A stretch of DNA of 47,528 nucleotides from Rhodospirillales bacterium (GCA_030746775.1 JASLLZ010000013.1:1-47528); one strand, 5' to 3'; shown: positions 26,806 through 37,545, numbered from the stretch's first letter. The notes: generated by a model not told the origin, from the letters alone. Translations and numbers: made by a program.

Positions 26806-28626
26806 ATGACCGACCGAGAAACCCCCGAGACCACCGCCGATCACGCTCCCTACCGCGTCCTCGCCCGCAAGTACCGGCCCGCCACCTTCGGCCAGTTGAT
26901 CGGCCAGGACGCCATGGTCCGCACCCTGACCAACGCTTTCGCCTCGGGCCGGCTGGCCCATGCCTTCATCCTCACCGGTGTTCGCGGCGTCGGCAAGACG
27001 ACGACGGCGCGCATCATCGCCCGCGCCCTCAATTGCGTCGGCCCCAAGGGCGCCAATGGGGAATGTGGTCCGACCATCGATCCCTGCGGCCAATGCGAAC
27101 CGTGCCGCGCCATCGCCGAGGACCGCCACGTCGACGTCCTTGAGATCGATGCTGCCAGCCGTTCCAAGGTCGATGAAATGCGCGAACTCCTCGACGGCGT
27201 GCGCTACCGGCCGACTTCGGCCCGCTTCAAGGTCTACATCATCGACGAAGTGCACATGCTGTCGGCCCATTCGTTCAACGCGCTTCTCAAGACCCTGGAA
27301 GAGCCGCCCCAAAACGTGACCTTCATCTTCGCCACCACCGAGGTGCGAAAGGTGCCGGTGACGGTGCTGTCGCGCTGCCAGCGCTTTGACCTCAGGCGAG
27401 TCGATGAAGAAATGTTGAGCGCCCATTTGGCCTCCGTCGTGGAGGCCGAAGGAGTCACCGTCTCGGCGCCGGCGCTTCATCTCATCGCGCGCGCCGCCGA
27501 CGGCTCGGTGCGCGATGGCCTGTCGCTGCTCGACCAGGCCATCGCCCAGGGCGACGGCACGGTGGGCGCGGAAGAGGTGCGCCGCATGCTGGGCCTGGCC
27601 GACCGGGGGGTCACCTTTGATCTCGTGGACCGGGTGATGGAGGGCGACATCGGCGCCGCCCTCGGCCTGATGGCGGAACAATACGGGGCGGGGGCCGAAC
27701 CGGCGGTGGTGATCTCCGATATGCTCGATCTCATCCATTGGCTGACCCGCGTCAAGGTGGTGCCCGAGGTGGCCCAGGGCGCCGGCGTGCCCGAGGCCGA
27801 ACGGGTGCGCGGCGGCGATATGGCGGCGCGCTTGTCCATGGCCGTCCTGGCGCGCGCCTGGCAGATGTTGCTCAAAGGCCTGGACGAGGTGCGCATGGCG
27901 CCCATGCCCTTGCAGGCGGCCGAGATGGTCTTGGTCCGCCTTGCCTACACCGCCGACCTGCCGACGCCGGCCGAGGCCGTCAAGGCGGTGTCTCCGACGA
28001 GCGGCGGGCCGCCGCCGCGGACGGCGCCGCAAACAGCGCCCCCAGCGACACCCGCCACGACGACCGCCGCGCCGGATTCGCCAGACGCCGCCCCGCCGAG
28101 CGGAGCGGCCGCCCCTGTTGCCCGCGCCGCCGTTGAGCCGGCCGCGCCTCCGGCCCAAGTCGACGAGCCCGCCGCGCCTCCGGCGCGGGCCGAGGAAAGC
28201 AAGCCCGATCCGGCATCCTTCGACGAGGTCGTGGCCCTGGCCGATGACAAGCGCGAAGGCCTGTTGAGCGCCAACCTGTACAACAACGTCCATCTGGTCG
28301 AATTCGCGCCGGGTCGTATCGAATTTCACCCCGGCGACCACGCGCCCTCCGACCTGGCGCACCGGCTGTCGCGCTTCCTCAACGAAAATACGGCGCGGCG
28401 CTGGGTGGTCACGGTGGCGAGCCAGGCCGGACAGCCGACGCTCCACCAACAAGCCGACGGCGATGTCGCCGCGGTCAAGGCCGAGGTTGCTTCCCATCCC
28501 CTGGTCAAGGCGGTGATGGAGACCTTCCCCGGCGCCACCATCGAGGAAGTGAACAAACTTGATGCCGCTGGCCATGTTGGGGCCGGGGCGGCGGACGGCG
28601 AAGCGGATGAGGAGGAGGGACCATGA
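26806..28626 (+). CDS. dnaX: DNA polymerase III subunits gamma/tau
   Basis: Clamp-loader ATPase that organises the replication holoenzyme; 606 residues. RKYRPATFGQLIGQ opens the AAA+ domain. Walker A is GVRGVGKT at 58-65. Four cysteines in the 77-102 region form the zinc site (CGQCEPC included). IIDEVHML is Walker B. A Pro/Ala-rich linker at about 395-465 leads to the tau C-terminal region. I saw no A-rich slippery site of the E. coli type, so a shorter gamma form by frameshifting is not predicted. The stop overlaps the ybaB start (ATGA). Confidence 0.96.
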   Translation: MTDRETPETTADHAPYRVLARKYRPATFGQLIGQDAMVRTLTNAFASGRLAHAFILTGVRGVGKTTTARIIARALNCVGPKGANGECGPTIDPCGQCEPCRAIAEDRHVDVLEIDAASRSKVDEMRELLDGVRYRPTSARFKVYIIDEVHMLSAHSFNALLKTLEEPPQNVTFIFATTEVRKVPVTVLSRCQRFDLRRVDEEMLSAHLASVVEAEGVTVSAPALHLIARAADGSVRDGLSLLDQAIAQGDGTVGAEEVRRMLGLADRGVTFDLVDRVMEGDIGAALGLMAEQYGAGAEPAVVISDMLDLIHWLTRVKVVPEVAQGAGVPEAERVRGGDMAARLSMAVLARAWQMLLKGLDEVRMAPMPLQAAEMVLVRLAYTADLPTPAEAVKAVSPTSGGPPPRTAPQTAPPATPATTTAAPDSPDAAPPSGAAAPVARAAVEPAAPPAQVDEPAAPPARAEESKPDPASFDEVVALADDKREGLLSANLYNNVHLVEFAPGRIEFHPGDHAPSDLAHRLSRFLNENTARRWVVTVASQAGQPTLHQQADGDVAAVKAEVASHPLVKAVMETFPGATIEEVNKLDAAGHVGAGAADGEADEEEGP

Positions 28627-28946
28627 CCAACCTTGGCCAGATGATGAAGCAGGCGCAGGAATTCCAGTCCAAGATGGCCGAGATGCAGGAAAGCCTGGAC
28701 CGCATCGAGGTCACCGGCTCGTCGGCCGGCGGCATGGTGCAGGCAACCCTCAACGGCAAGGGCGAGACGCGCCGGGTGAAGATCGACCCAAGCCTGATCT
28801 CGCCCGACGACGCCGAGGTCCTGGAGGACCTGATCGTCGCCGCCCTCAACGACGCCATGACCAAGGTCGAGGCCCACAGGGCGGAAAAAATGGCCGAGAT
28901 CACCGGCGGTCTGAGACTGCCGCCGGGCATGTCGCTGCCCTTCTGA
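28623..28946 (+). CDS. ybaB: YbaB/EbfC nucleoid-associated protein
   Basis: A 107-residue dimeric DNA-binding protein of the nucleoid. MTNLGQMMKQAQEFQSKMAE is the typical N-terminal helix, and the central strand region with GGMVQATLNGKGE is diagnostic. It overlaps dnaX by four bases and lies 24 bases before recR, the standard dnaX-ybaB-recR arrangement. Confidence 0.95.
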   Translation: MTNLGQMMKQAQEFQSKMAEMQESLDRIEVTGSSAGGMVQATLNGKGETRRVKIDPSLISPDDAEVLEDLIVAALNDAMTKVEAHRAEKMAEITGGLRLPPGMSLPF

Positions 28947-28970
28947 AACGTCCCGCGCCCGGCAAGCGCC

Positions 28971-29558
28971 ATGTCCGACATCGACCATTTGATCCAGTTG
29001 CTGGCCAAATTGCCCGGCCTGGGTCCGCGTTCGGCCCGGCGCGCGGCGCTTCATCTGATCAAGCGCCGCCAAACCCTGCTCGTGCCCCTGACCGGCGCCC
29101 TGGAAGAAGCGGCGCGCAACATCCGCGCCTGTTCGGCCTGCGGCAATCTCGATACCCGCGATCCCTGCGCCATCTGCACCGACGGGCGCCGCGACGAGGC
29201 GCTGATCTGCGTCGTCGAGGACGTGGCGGACCTGTGGGCCCTGGAGCGCGCGGCGACCTTCCGGGGCCGCTATCACGTGCTCGGCGGCACGCTGTCGGCC
29301 CTCGACGGGGTTGGACCCGAGGATTTGAATATCCAAGGCCTCGTCGCCCGCGCCGCCCAGCCCGAGGTGCGCGAGGTCATCTTGGCCACCAACGCCACCG
29401 TCGACGGCCAGACCACCGCGCACTACATCACCGACCGCCTGGCCGATTGCTCGGTCACTGTTTCGGGCCTGGCCCACGGGGTGCCGGTGGGCGGCGAGTT
29501 GGACTACCTGGACGACGGCACGCTGAGCGCGGCGCTCAAGGCGCGGCGCCCGGTGTGA
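28971..29558 (+). CDS. recR: Recombination protein RecR
   Basis: Works with RecF and RecO in loading RecA at gaps; 195 residues. An N-terminal helix-hairpin-helix ([20 protein letters not shown]) precedes a four-cysteine zinc finger ([16 protein letters not shown]). A Toprim domain follows, with [12 protein letters not shown] and the Walker-like end [16 protein letters not shown]. Last gene of the dnaX operon, convergent with rmuC. Confidence 0.96.
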   Translation: MSDIDHLIQLLAKLPGLGPRSARRAALHLIKRRQTLLVPLTGALEEAARNIRACSACGNLDTRDPCAICTDGRRDEALICVVEDVADLWALERAATFRGRYHVLGGTLSALDGVGPEDLNIQGLVARAAQPEVREVILATNATVDGQTTAHYITDRLADCSVTVSGLAHGVPVGGELDYLDDGTLSAALKARRPV

Positions 29559-29591
29559 GGCGGTTGGAGGGCGAGGGGGATATCGCCGCCC

Positions 29592-30680
29592 TCAGCCGGC
29601 GTCCCCGGCCCGGTCGGGCGGCGCCAGTTCGGTGACCGGAGACTCCTCTTCAAGTTCCATGTCTTCGATGCGCTCGCCGCGACTGACGATCTTCTCCGAC
29701 GAGATACGAATTTCTCTGATGTCATCGCCGGCCTGGTCGAAGTGGCGTTGCAGTTTGGTCACCCGTTGGTTCAGCCGGTCAATGTCTTCCAGGATCTTGT
29801 GGACCTCACCCTGAATGAGGTGGGCTTGCTCGCGCAGACGCACGTCGCGCAGCAGGGCGCGGATCGTGTTCAGAACCCCCCACATGGTATTGGGCGAGAC
29901 GATGGCGACGCGCAGCCGGTGCGCCTCGTCGATCACGGCAAGAAAATTGGCGTGAAGCTCGGCGTAGATTGCCTCCGAAGGCAGGAACAACAACGCCCAT
30001 TCGGCCGTCTCTCCGGGAATGACATACCTTTCGGCGATGTCCTTCACATGTTTGAGAACATCCGACCGCAAGGCGGTGGAGGCACGTTTTCGCGCTCCGT
30101 CGTCCGTTGCTTCCTGGAGGGCCAGATAGGCTTCCAGGGGGAATTTGGCATCGACGACGATGGAGCCCGGCGGGTTCGGTAGCTTGATCAGGCAGTCCGC
30201 CTTTGTTCTGTTGCTCAATGTGACTTGGAGGTCGAAGGCCGTCGCGGGAAGACAGTCCTGGACCAGATCCTGTAGCCGAACCTCGCCGAAGGCGCCGCGT
30301 GCCTGTTTGTTCGACAGAATGTCCTGCAGGCCCACCACTTGCTCGGAAAGGTTGGTGATGTTCTTTTGCGCCGCGTCGATGACGGCCAGGCGCTCATGGA
30401 TGCCCTTCAGGGTCTCGCCGGTCTTTTCGGTCTGCGCGCTCAGGCCGTCGCCAAGACGTTTGGTCAGGGTCTCAAGGCGCTGATCCATACCTGACTGGGC
30501 CTGTTGCATCCGGCCCGCCAGTTCCGACTGGGCGGCGCTCAGCTTCTCGGCGCTTTCGGCAAGGCGCGCCATGTCGGCGGCGGTGGCGCCGGCGCGGCCG
30601 CGCTCGCCACGCAGATAAAATAGGACGACGGCAACCAGGGCCGCCGCGGCAATGAAGGCAATAAGCGTCGTCGTTTCCAT
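29592..30680 (-). CDS. rmuC: DNA recombination protein RmuC
   Basis: Membrane-anchored, nuclease-like protein that limits recombination at inverted repeats in E. coli. The 362-residue product has one N-terminal span (about 5-22), a coiled coil at about 35-125, and the RmuC domain with GAFGEVRLQDLVQDCLP, DAKFPLEAY and LLFLPSEAIYAEL. ATG 30680 (METTTLIAF) was chosen because it begins the membrane span; upstream in-frame residues look non-coding. It is convergent with recR and divergent from def. Confidence 0.92.
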   Translation of the reverse strand: METTTLIAFIAAAALVAVVLFYLRGERGRAGATAADMARLAESAEKLSAAQSELAGRMQQAQSGMDQRLETLTKRLGDGLSAQTEKTGETLKGIHERLAVIDAAQKNITNLSEQVVGLQDILSNKQARGAFGEVRLQDLVQDCLPATAFDLQVTLSNRTKADCLIKLPNPPGSIVVDAKFPLEAYLALQEATDDGARKRASTALRSDVLKHVKDIAERYVIPGETAEWALLFLPSEAIYAELHANFLAVIDEAHRLRVAIVSPNTMWGVLNTIRALLRDVRLREQAHLIQGEVHKILEDIDRLNQRVTKLQRHFDQAGDDIREIRISSEKIVSRGERIEDMELEEESPVTELAPPDRAGDAG

Positions 30681-30816
30681 GGTCCGGGTCCGTTGCTGAC
30701 GGCACCACGACCATAAACCAGCCAAGCCCGCCTGGCCAATCTTGTCGGTCCCCCGCCTTGACGGCGGCGCCGCGACGCAATATCTGGACTCCAAGGATTG
30801 AAGGAGGGAAACACAG

Positions 30817-31341
30817 GTGGCCGTACTGCCCGTCATCATCGCCCCGGACCCGCGCCTCAAGGTGCGCTGCCAGGCGGTCGGGCGCATCGACGCCGAGGTG
30901 CGCCGGCTGATGGACGATCTCTTGGAAAGCATGGGCCCCGCCAAGGGCATCGGCCTGGCCGCCCCCCAGGTCGGCATCACGAGGCGGGTTATCGTCGTCG
31001 ACGTTCACGGCGAGGACGAGGAGCCCAATCCCCTGGCCCTGGCCAATCCCGAGATCCTGTCGGCCTCGGACGAGGTCATGGTCAACGAAGAGGGCTGCCT
31101 GTCGCTGCCCGAATATTATGCCGAGGTGCGCCGGGCGGCGGCGATCCAGGTGCGCTATGTGGATCGTCAAGGAAAGGTTTGCGAACTGGCGGCGGAAGGC
31201 TTGCTGGCGACCTGCATCCAGCACGAGATGGACCATCTGGACGGCATCTTGTTCGTCGATCACATCTCGGCGCTGAAGCGCAACATCATCCTGCGCAAGC
31301 TGAGCAAGATGAAGCGGGCGGCAGGCGAAGCAGCCGATTAG
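30817..31341 (+). CDS. def: Peptide deformylase
   Basis: Removes the formyl group from nascent proteins; 174 residues. The three motifs are intact: GIGLAAPQ at 44-51, EEGCLS with metal ligand Cys94, and QHEMDH with His136, Glu137 and His140. The start is GTG 30817, preceded by AAGGAGG. fmt follows by two bases. Confidence 0.96.
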   Translation: MAVLPVIIAPDPRLKVRCQAVGRIDAEVRRLMDDLLESMGPAKGIGLAAPQVGITRRVIVVDVHGEDEEPNPLALANPEILSASDEVMVNEEGCLSLPEYYAEVRRAAAIQVRYVDRQGKVCELAAEGLLATCIQHEMDHLDGILFVDHISALKRNIILRKLSKMKRAAGEAAD

Positions 31342-31343
31342 TA

Positions 31344-32273
31344 ATGGTTTCGCTGCGCCTGATTTTCATGGGAACGCCCGACTTCGCGGTGCCGGTCCTG
31401 GACGCCCTCGTCGGTGCCGGCCACGACGTTGCCGCCGTCTACTGCCAGCCGCCCCGGCCGGCCGGGCGCGGCCAGCGGCTCAGGCCGTCGCCGGTGCAGG
31501 CGCGGGCCGAGGCCAGGGGCCTCGAGGTACGCTCGCCGGCCAGCCTGAAGGGCGCCGACGAACAGGCCGCCTTCGCCGCCTTGGAGGCCGATGTCGCCGT
31601 GATCGCCGCCTACGGCCTGATCCTGCCCAAGGCCGTCCTCGAAGCGGCTCGGCTCGGCTGCGTCAACGTCCATGCCTCGTTGCTTCCGCGCTGGCGCGGC
31701 GCGGCGCCCATTCAGCGCGCCATCCTGGCCGGCGACAAGGAGACCGGCGTCACCATCATGCGCATCACCGAAGAGGTCGACGCCGGTCCGATCCTGCTCG
31801 CCCGGCCGATCCCGATCGGCCCCCGCGCCACGGCCGGCGAACTGCACGATCGGTTATCGGCCTTGGGCGCGCAGCTTATGGTCGAGGCTCTGGAAGGATA
31901 CGCGGCTGGGCGCCTGACGCCCATGCCCCAGGCGGACGCCGCGATAACCCATGCCGCCAAGCTGAAGCCCGAAGACGGACGTCTCGATTGGCGCCAAGGC
32001 GCCGAGGCCTTGGAGCGCCAGGTGCGCGCCCTCTCTCCCGCGCCCGGCGCGTGGTTCGAATACGGCGGCCAGCGCATCAAGGTACGACAGGGCGAAGTGG
32101 TGAATTCGAAACCCGGCGCCGCGCCCGGCACCCTTCTCGACGGCCGCCTCACCGTCGCCTGCGGCACCGGCGCCCTCAGGCTGTCCAAGGTGCAGCGGCC
32201 GGGCAAATCCGCCGTCGACGCCATGGCGTTCCTGCGCGGCTATCCAATCACGGCCGGAACCCGCCTCACCTAA
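31344..32273 (+). CDS. fmt: Methionyl-tRNA formyltransferase
   Basis: Formylates initiator Met-tRNA using 10-formyltetrahydrofolate; 309 residues. [17 protein letters not shown] opens the fold. The active site includes [17 protein letters not shown] and an aspartate in [11 protein letters not shown]-terminal OB-like domain follows. ATG 31344 lies two bases after the def stop, so the two are coupled. Its 3' end overlaps the convergent oligopeptidase gene by four bases. Confidence 0.96.
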   Translation: MVSLRLIFMGTPDFAVPVLDALVGAGHDVAAVYCQPPRPAGRGQRLRPSPVQARAEARGLEVRSPASLKGADEQAAFAALEADVAVIAAYGLILPKAVLEAARLGCVNVHASLLPRWRGAAPIQRAILAGDKETGVTIMRITEEVDAGPILLARPIPIGPRATAGELHDRLSALGAQLMVEALEGYAAGRLTPMPQADAAITHAAKLKPEDGRLDWRQGAEALERQVRALSPAPGAWFEYGGQRIKVRQGEVVNSKPGAAPGTLLDGRLTVACGTGALRLSKVQRPGKSAVDAMAFLRGYPITAGTRLT

Positions 32274-34348
32274 CGCTCCGCCCGTCCCATCGCCATCAGG
32301 GCGAAGGCCTGGACCAGGGCGACTTCGTGTAGCTTGTCGAAGCGCCCGGCGGCGCCGGCGTGGCCGGCCTTCATATGGGTCTTCAAGAGCAGTGTGTGAT
32401 CGTCGGTCTTAAGCGCCCGCAACTTGGCCACCCACTTGGCGGGCTCCCAATAGGTGACGCGGGGATCGGTCAGCCCGGCCACCGCCAGGATCGGCGGATA
32501 GGCCTGGCGGACCACGTTGTCGTAGGGCGAATAGGACAAGATGGCGCGATAGGCTTCGGAGTCCTCGATCGGGTTGCCCCATTCCGTCCATTCCGGCGGC
32601 GTCAGGGGCAGCGACGTGTCGCTCATGGTGGTCAGCACGTCGACGAAGGGGACCTCGGCGATGACGGCGCCGAACAGTTCGGGCCGCATGTTGGCCACCG
32701 CGCCCATCAAAAGCCCGCCGGCGCTGCCGCCGTGGGCGACGATGGCGCCGGCCGACGTCAGCCCCTGGCCGATCAGGTGCTCGGCCACCGAGATGAAGTC
32801 GCGAAAGGTGTTCGCCTTGTCCATCAGCTTGCCGGTGCGGTACCACCGATAGCCCTTCTCGGTACCGCCCCGCACATGGGCGATGGCATAGGCGAAGCCC
32901 CGGTCGATGAGGCTGAAGCGGTTGGCGGCGAAGCCGGCCGGCGTGGCGAAACCATAGGCCCCGTAGCCGTAAAGCAGCACCGGCGACGATGAACCCGGCG
33001 CCTGGTCGCGGCGCCGCACCACGGTGACGGGAATGGACTCGCCGTCGTGACCGGCGGCGAACTGGCGGTGGACGACATAATCGCCGGGATTGTGGCCGCT
33101 CGGAATTTCCTGCTCCTTGAGTAGCTGGCGGCCGCGCCGGGCCATGTCGTAGTCGAAGACCCTTTCCGGCGTCGTCGGCGATGAATAGGTGAAGCGCAGC
33201 TTCTGCGTATCGAACTCGAACCCCGCCACCAAGCCCAACTCGAAGGCCTCTTCTTCGAAGGTAATGTCGTGCTCGGCGCCGTCGGCCAGGCGTCCGACGA
33301 CGATGCGGGGCAGACCGCCGGCGCGTTCCAGGCGGACCAGGTAGTGGCGGAAGACGGCCAAGCGGCGAATCAGGACGCCGGCGCGGTGCGCCACCAGGTC
33401 GCGCCAGTGGCCGCGCCCGGGCGCCGTGACCGGCGCCTCGACGATCTTGAAGTCCTCGGCGCCGTCGGCGTTGGTAAGAATGAGAAAGCGGTCTTCATGG
33501 TGGGCGACGCGGTATTTGACGCCGTCGGCACGTGCCGCCACCAGGCGCGGCGGCCGGGCGGCGTCGTCGGCGTCGACGACGCGCGCCTCGGACGTGGCGT
33601 GGTCGTCGCCGGCAATGACGATGAAGCGGCCGCTGGCGGTCTTCTCCAGGCTCAGATAAATGCCGGCGTCGGGCTCTTGGTAAACCACGGCGTCGGCCGC
33701 CGGATCGCCGCCCAATCGGTGACGGCGGACCGCCGCCGGGCGGTGGTTTTCGTCGAGCACCGTGTAATAAAGCGTGCGCCCGTCGTTGGCCCAGGCCAAG
33801 TCGCCGTGGGCGTCGTCAAGACGGTCGTCCAGGGTGGCGCCGGTCTGCAAGTCACGGAAATGGATGACGTGGCGTTCCGAACCCCGGCGGTCGACGGCAT
33901 AGGCGGCAAAGCGGTGGTCGGGGCCGTGGCGGCACCGGCGGACGCGGAAAAAGGCTGTACCGCCGGCTTCGGCGTCGCCGTCGACGATGACCTCCTCGGC
34001 CCTCGGGCGCACCGTCGGGTGGCGGCAGAAGCGGGGGTGCTGACCGCCGGCGACGAAACGGCGGTAGTAGGCCCATTCGCCGTCAGGGGCGGGGACCGTC
34101 CCATCGTCGTCCTTGATGCGGCCCTTGAGTTCTTCGAACAAGGTTCCGCGCAGCGCCGCGAAGGGCGCCAGCGTGGCATCGGTGTAGGCGTTCTCGGCCT
34201 CCAGATAGGCGCGAATTTCGTCATCCAGGGTCTCCGGGCGCCGCATGACCTGTTGCCAGTCGGGGTCCTTCAGCCAGGCGTAGGGGTCCTCGCGGGTGTG
34301 TCCGTGGCCGACGAAGCGGGTAATTTTCCTGGGCGCCTTGGGCGGCAT
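32270..34348 (-). CDS. ptrB: Oligopeptidase B (S9A prolyl oligopeptidase family)
   Basis: Serine peptidase that cleaves short peptides after basic residues, probably cytosolic; 692 residues, a normal length. An N-terminal helix ([13 protein letters not shown]) leads into a seven-bladed propeller. The C-terminal hydrolase domain contains GYGAYG, the nucleophile in GGSAGG, the aspartate in GLTDPRV and the histidine in [11 protein letters not shown] 34348 is the family N-terminus (MPPKAPRK). The gene sits in reverse orientation between fmt and truA, which are usually adjacent in alphaproteobacteria. Confidence 0.93.
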   Translation of the reverse strand: MPPKAPRKITRFVGHGHTREDPYAWLKDPDWQQVMRRPETLDDEIRAYLEAENAYTDATLAPFAALRGTLFEELKGRIKDDDGTVPAPDGEWAYYRRFVAGGQHPRFCRHPTVRPRAEEVIVDGDAEAGGTAFFRVRRCRHGPDHRFAAYAVDRRGSERHVIHFRDLQTGATLDDRLDDAHGDLAWANDGRTLYYTVLDENHRPAAVRRHRLGGDPAADAVVYQEPDAGIYLSLEKTASGRFIVIAGDDHATSEARVVDADDAARPPRLVAARADGVKYRVAHHEDRFLILTNADGAEDFKIVEAPVTAPGRGHWRDLVAHRAGVLIRRLAVFRHYLVRLERAGGLPRIVVGRLADGAEHDITFEEEAFELGLVAGFEFDTQKLRFTYSSPTTPERVFDYDMARRGRQLLKEQEIPSGHNPGDYVVHRQFAAGHDGESIPVTVVRRRDQAPGSSSPVLLYGYGAYGFATPAGFAANRFSLIDRGFAYAIAHVRGGTEKGYRWYRTGKLMDKANTFRDFISVAEHLIGQGLTSAGAIVAHGGSAGGLLMGAVANMRPELFGAVIAEVPFVDVLTTMSDTSLPLTPPEWTEWGNPIEDSEAYRAILSYSPYDNVVRQAYPPILAVAGLTDPRVTYWEPAKWVAKLRALKTDDHTLLLKTHMKAGHAGAAGRFDKLHEVALVQAFALMAMGRAER

Positions 34349-34453
34349 GGCGATCCTTTGCGTGACGCGTGCTTGCCCTATAATGCACCGAATCCCGCCG
34401 CGATAGGAGGATATGATCCCTTCCTGCGTCGGCGTCCCTGGGAAGCGAGCGCC

Positions 34454-35191
34454 ATGCCCCGTTTTAAGATCACCTTGGAATACGACGGCGGCGGTTTTGT
34501 CGGCTGGCAGCGCCAGGCCAACGGCTTTTCCGTCCAGCAGGCGCTGGAAGAGGCGATTACCGAATTCTCCGGCGAGACGGTCACCGTGTTCGGCGCCGGG
34601 CGCACCGACGCCGGCGTCCATGCCCTGGGTCAGGTGGCACACTTCGATCTGGCGCGGTTGATGGCGCCGGACAAGGTTCAGGGCGCGCTTAACTTTCACC
34701 TTAAGCCGGCGCCGGCGGCCGTGCTCTCCGCCGCGGCCGTGGACGACGGCTTCGACGCGCGTTTTTCAGCCAAGGAGCGGGCCTACCGCTACCGCATTTC
34801 CAACCGCCGCGCCCCCCTGACATTGGAGCGCGGCCGCGCCTGGCGCGTGCCCGTGCCCCTTGACGCCGAGGCCATGAAGGAAGCGGCCGGCCACCTGATC
34901 GGAAAACATGATTTTACCTCGTTTCGCGCCACCCGGTGCCAGGCCGAATCGCCGGTCAGGAACCTCGACACGCTGACCGTCCGGCGCCGGGGCGATGACA
35001 TCGTCATCGACGCCCGGGCGCGCTCGTTCCTCCACCACCAGGTGCGCAATATCACGGGCAGCCTGAAATGGGTCGGCGAGGGCAAGTGGACGCCCGATGA
35101 CATAAAAAAAGCCCTGGCCGCCCGCGACCGCTCCGCCGGTGGCCAGACGGCGCCGCCTCACGGACTCTACCTGGTCGAAGTAGTCTATTGA
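34454..35191 (+). CDS. truA: tRNA pseudouridine(38-40) synthase
   Basis: Isomerises uridines 38-40 in the tRNA anticodon arm; 245 residues. The catalytic Asp52 lies in [30 protein letters not shown] and [11 protein letters not shown] are further family motifs. ATG 34454 was preferred to upstream in-frame starts because [18 protein letters not shown] is the standard opening. It is convergent with the EcsC-like gene. Confidence 0.95.
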   Translation: MPRFKITLEYDGGGFVGWQRQANGFSVQQALEEAITEFSGETVTVFGAGRTDAGVHALGQVAHFDLARLMAPDKVQGALNFHLKPAPAAVLSAAAVDDGFDARFSAKERAYRYRISNRRAPLTLERGRAWRVPVPLDAEAMKEAAGHLIGKHDFTSFRATRCQAESPVRNLDTLTVRRRGDDIVIDARARSFLHHQVRNITGSLKWVGEGKWTPDDIKKALAARDRSAGGQTAPPHGLYLVEVVY

Positions 35192-35232
35192 GGGCGGCCG
35201 GGATCATGGACTCGGGAAAGGATGGCGCGGGG

Positions 35233-36042
35233 CTATTCGTTCACCGCCACAAGGTGAAACCGCCCGTTGTCGATCAACCATCGTTCCTGAAATATGCGGC
35301 GCGCGGCCCAGCCCAAGTCGGTGATAAAGGAGATGTTGGTCGCCCCGCTGAGCACGCCGCCGACCAGCGGGACGACCTGCAGGGCTTTGCGTTTGGCCAG
35401 GTTCTGGCCGAGCCGTTTGCCGACCCCCCTTGCGGTGAAGAAGGCTCCTCCCCTGGCGACACGGGTCAATACCGCGTCCTTGGCCACGTCTTCCAAGACT
35501 TCTTCGATGGTCAGGGTCTCGACGTCGCGCATAAGCTCGGTCGCGGTTTTCTTTTCGTCTCTGTTGGCGGCGCTCGATACCGAAAGGACCCCAAGGACAA
35601 GTTGCTTGTTCAACCGCTCGTAGCCGTAACACAGACCGATCTTATGAATGGTCCTAAAGGACAAGGTGATCAGCGCCCCGATATCCAAGGCCACGCCGCC
35701 GACACCGGTGGAACCAAGCACGCCGCCGAAAGCCCCCGACGCGGCGGTCGACCAGTTGTGAACCTGATCCGCCAATCGGTCCGAAAGTTGAAGGTCCTTG
35801 TCCCGCAATTCGTCGATCGAGGAAACCCCGCCATCGCGTAGGATGTCCTTGGCATCGGTGGCGCTTTGCGCGATGAAGTCGGCCCCTTCAATGGCGCCTT
35901 GCACCAAAGTGGTGGAAATGACCTTCGACACCAGCCATGTTATCGGTGCCGTAACGGTATCGAAGGCCCGGCCGGCGATTCCGGGTTCCTGCCTTTTCCA
36001 AAGCTCGATGGCCTTGATCTGTTTTTTTTCGTATGCGTTCAT
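35233..36042 (-). CDS. EcsC-family protein
   Basis: A 269-residue protein resembling the EcsC domain, whose function is unsettled. Visible features are helical segments with ITWLVSKVISTTLVQGAIEG, a glycine-rich stretch GVLGSTGVGGVALDIGAL that may insert into or lie on membranes, and GVLSGATNISFITDLGWAARR near the C-terminus. ATG 36042 (MNAYEKKQ) has AAAGG upstream. It follows the small membrane protein gene by 38 bases on the same strand. Confidence 0.75.
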   Translation of the reverse strand: MNAYEKKQIKAIELWKRQEPGIAGRAFDTVTAPITWLVSKVISTTLVQGAIEGADFIAQSATDAKDILRDGGVSSIDELRDKDLQLSDRLADQVHNWSTAASGAFGGVLGSTGVGGVALDIGALITLSFRTIHKIGLCYGYERLNKQLVLGVLSVSSAANRDEKKTATELMRDVETLTIEEVLEDVAKDAVLTRVARGGAFFTARGVGKRLGQNLAKRKALQVVPLVGGVLSGATNISFITDLGWAARRIFQERWLIDNGRFHLVAVNE

Positions 36043-36080
36043 CGGTGAGCCTTTCTGGCGTTGCCCCACCGGTCCATGAC

Positions 36081-36647
36081 TTAAAGCCGGCCTTCGATAG
36101 TGCCATGGATGACCAGGGTGAGAAAGAAATCGACGGCGACGATGCCGGCGGCCGTCGGCGCGGCGACGTCAAGGGCCGTGCGGGTAATGAACCAAATGTA
36201 GACCAGAACGGCAATCAGCACGATCAGGCCGAGAAGGTTGCCGGCGTCCGGGGGCAGGATTTCGGACGCCTGCAACATGGCGAGCGGCAGGTAGATCAGG
36301 TTCTGCAGGACGGCGGCCCAGTTGTAGGCGACGATATAGCGCGTGAAGTGGGCCTGGCGATCGATGGTCCGCGACAAACCCGCCATGACGGCCGGAAAGG
36401 CGAGCCAGCTGATGACGTAGGCATCGACGTGAAGAAGGAAAAAGCGCATGGGGTGGGGCGGGTCGAACTCAAGATCGTAACGCAGGGCGAGCAGGATGGC
36501 GTAAAACGGCGCCACCATGGCGGCGGCGTAAAACGAGCGCCAGAAACCGCCCGCCGAAGCATCGAAAAATGCCATGCCCCCGGCGTCGAAACGGGCCAGC
36601 CGATAGGCGCCGTAAAGCGAGCCCGTCGCCTCGCGCAGGCTCAGCAT
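36081..36647 (-). CDS. Small polytopic membrane protein, function unknown
   Basis: A 188-residue protein with about five hydrophobic spans, for example FYAAAMVAPFYAILLAL near 39-55, VISWLAFPAVMAGL, VLQNLIYLPLAML, LLGLIVLIAVLVYIWF and AAGIVAVDFFLTLVI. The spacing resembles YIP1-like proteins, but the resemblance is weak. Its start overlaps the end of the nucleotidase gene by seven bases, so it is coupled to that gene. Confidence 0.72.
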   Translation of the reverse strand: MLSLREATGSLYGAYRLARFDAGGMAFFDASAGGFWRSFYAAAMVAPFYAILLALRYDLEFDPPHPMRFFLLHVDAYVISWLAFPAVMAGLSRTIDRQAHFTRYIVAYNWAAVLQNLIYLPLAMLQASEILPPDAGNLLGLIVLIAVLVYIWFITRTALDVAAPTAAGIVAVDFFLTLVIHGTIEGRL

Positions 36648-37363
36648 GCCACGCCGCCGGTCAAGGCCGCGAGCCAGGCCGCCAGATCGTCGACCACATG
36701 GTGGACGTGGGCGCCGTCGTTGCCTTCTCGGCCCCACTCGGAATTGGTGCGGACCCAAACCGTGGTCATGCCCAGCGCCGCCGCCGGTTCCAGGTTGCGG
36801 GCGATATCCTCGACCATGACCGACGTTCCGGGGTCAATACGATGGCGCGCGACGAGACGGGCATAGACGGCGGGAACGGGTTTGGGCTCGAAATCCGCGT
36901 CCGCAATGTCGAAGATATCCTCGAAGTGGCGCTCCACGCCAAGGCGCCGCATCACCCGCCGGGCATGGCCGGTCGAGGCATTGGTGAAGATCAGTTTGCG
37001 TCCGGAAAGCCGGTCCAGCGCCGCATCGAGGGCGGGGCTGGGGGCAAGGGCCTCGATGTCGATGTCGTGCACGTAGTCGAGAAAGGCATGGGCGTCGACC
37101 GCGTGGTGTTCCATCAGGCCGCGCAGGGTCGTGCCATAGGTGTGGAAATACGTCTTCTGCAGGGTCCTGGCCTCGTCGAGGTCCAGGTTCAGGGACTGGG
37201 CGATGAAATCGCGCATGCGCAGGTCGATCTGGCCGAACAGGTTGGTGGACGCCGGATAGAGCGTGTTGTCGAGGTCGAACACCCAGGTTTCGGTTTGGCG
37301 CAGGGTGGCCTGGTCTGCGTCCGAAAGCGGGTCTGGTTGCCAATGGTCGGCGGGCTGGTTCAT
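36641..37363 (-). CDS. Pyrimidine 5'-nucleotidase (HAD superfamily)
   Basis: A 240-residue HAD phosphatase of the SDT1-like group, which dephosphorylates UMP/CMP in characterised relatives. The nucleophile and acid are Asp30 and Asp32 in FDLDNTLYP. LIFTNAST is motif II. The late aspartate or acidic motif lies in VMVEDIARNLEPA. HTYGTTLRGLM is typical of this group. It is divergent from the EAL gene and heads a three-gene run with the membrane and EcsC-like proteins. Confidence 0.85.
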   Translation of the reverse strand: MNQPADHWQPDPLSDADQATLRQTETWVFDLDNTLYPASTNLFGQIDLRMRDFIAQSLNLDLDEARTLQKTYFHTYGTTLRGLMEHHAVDAHAFLDYVHDIDIEALAPSPALDAALDRLSGRKLIFTNASTGHARRVMRRLGVERHFEDIFDIADADFEPKPVPAVYARLVARHRIDPGTSVMVEDIARNLEPAAALGMTTVWVRTNSEWGREGNDGAHVHHVVDDLAAWLAALTGGVAC

Positions 37364-37545
37364 ACCCCATTCATGGAGTGCCGCCGCCGTCCTGGCAAGC
37401 CCCGACGTGGCGTCCCGCGACGCGCTGCCATCGTGCCCGGCAATTTTACCATTGAGCCCGGAGGCGATCTCAACGACACTATGGCCGGCTAGGCCCGCCG
37501 AAGTCGGGCCAGGTCAACGATTGAGAAATACGAGGACGGTACCCG

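Noticed and set aside
26806-28626. Programmed frameshift in dnaX producing a short gamma form
   Set aside because: I found no run of A with a slippery heptamer in the linker region.
26689-29477. Long minus-strand open frames opposite dnaX, ybaB and recR
   Set aside because: They are shadows of well-supported genes, with repetitive Arg/Gly/His composition and no ribosome-binding sites at suitable places.
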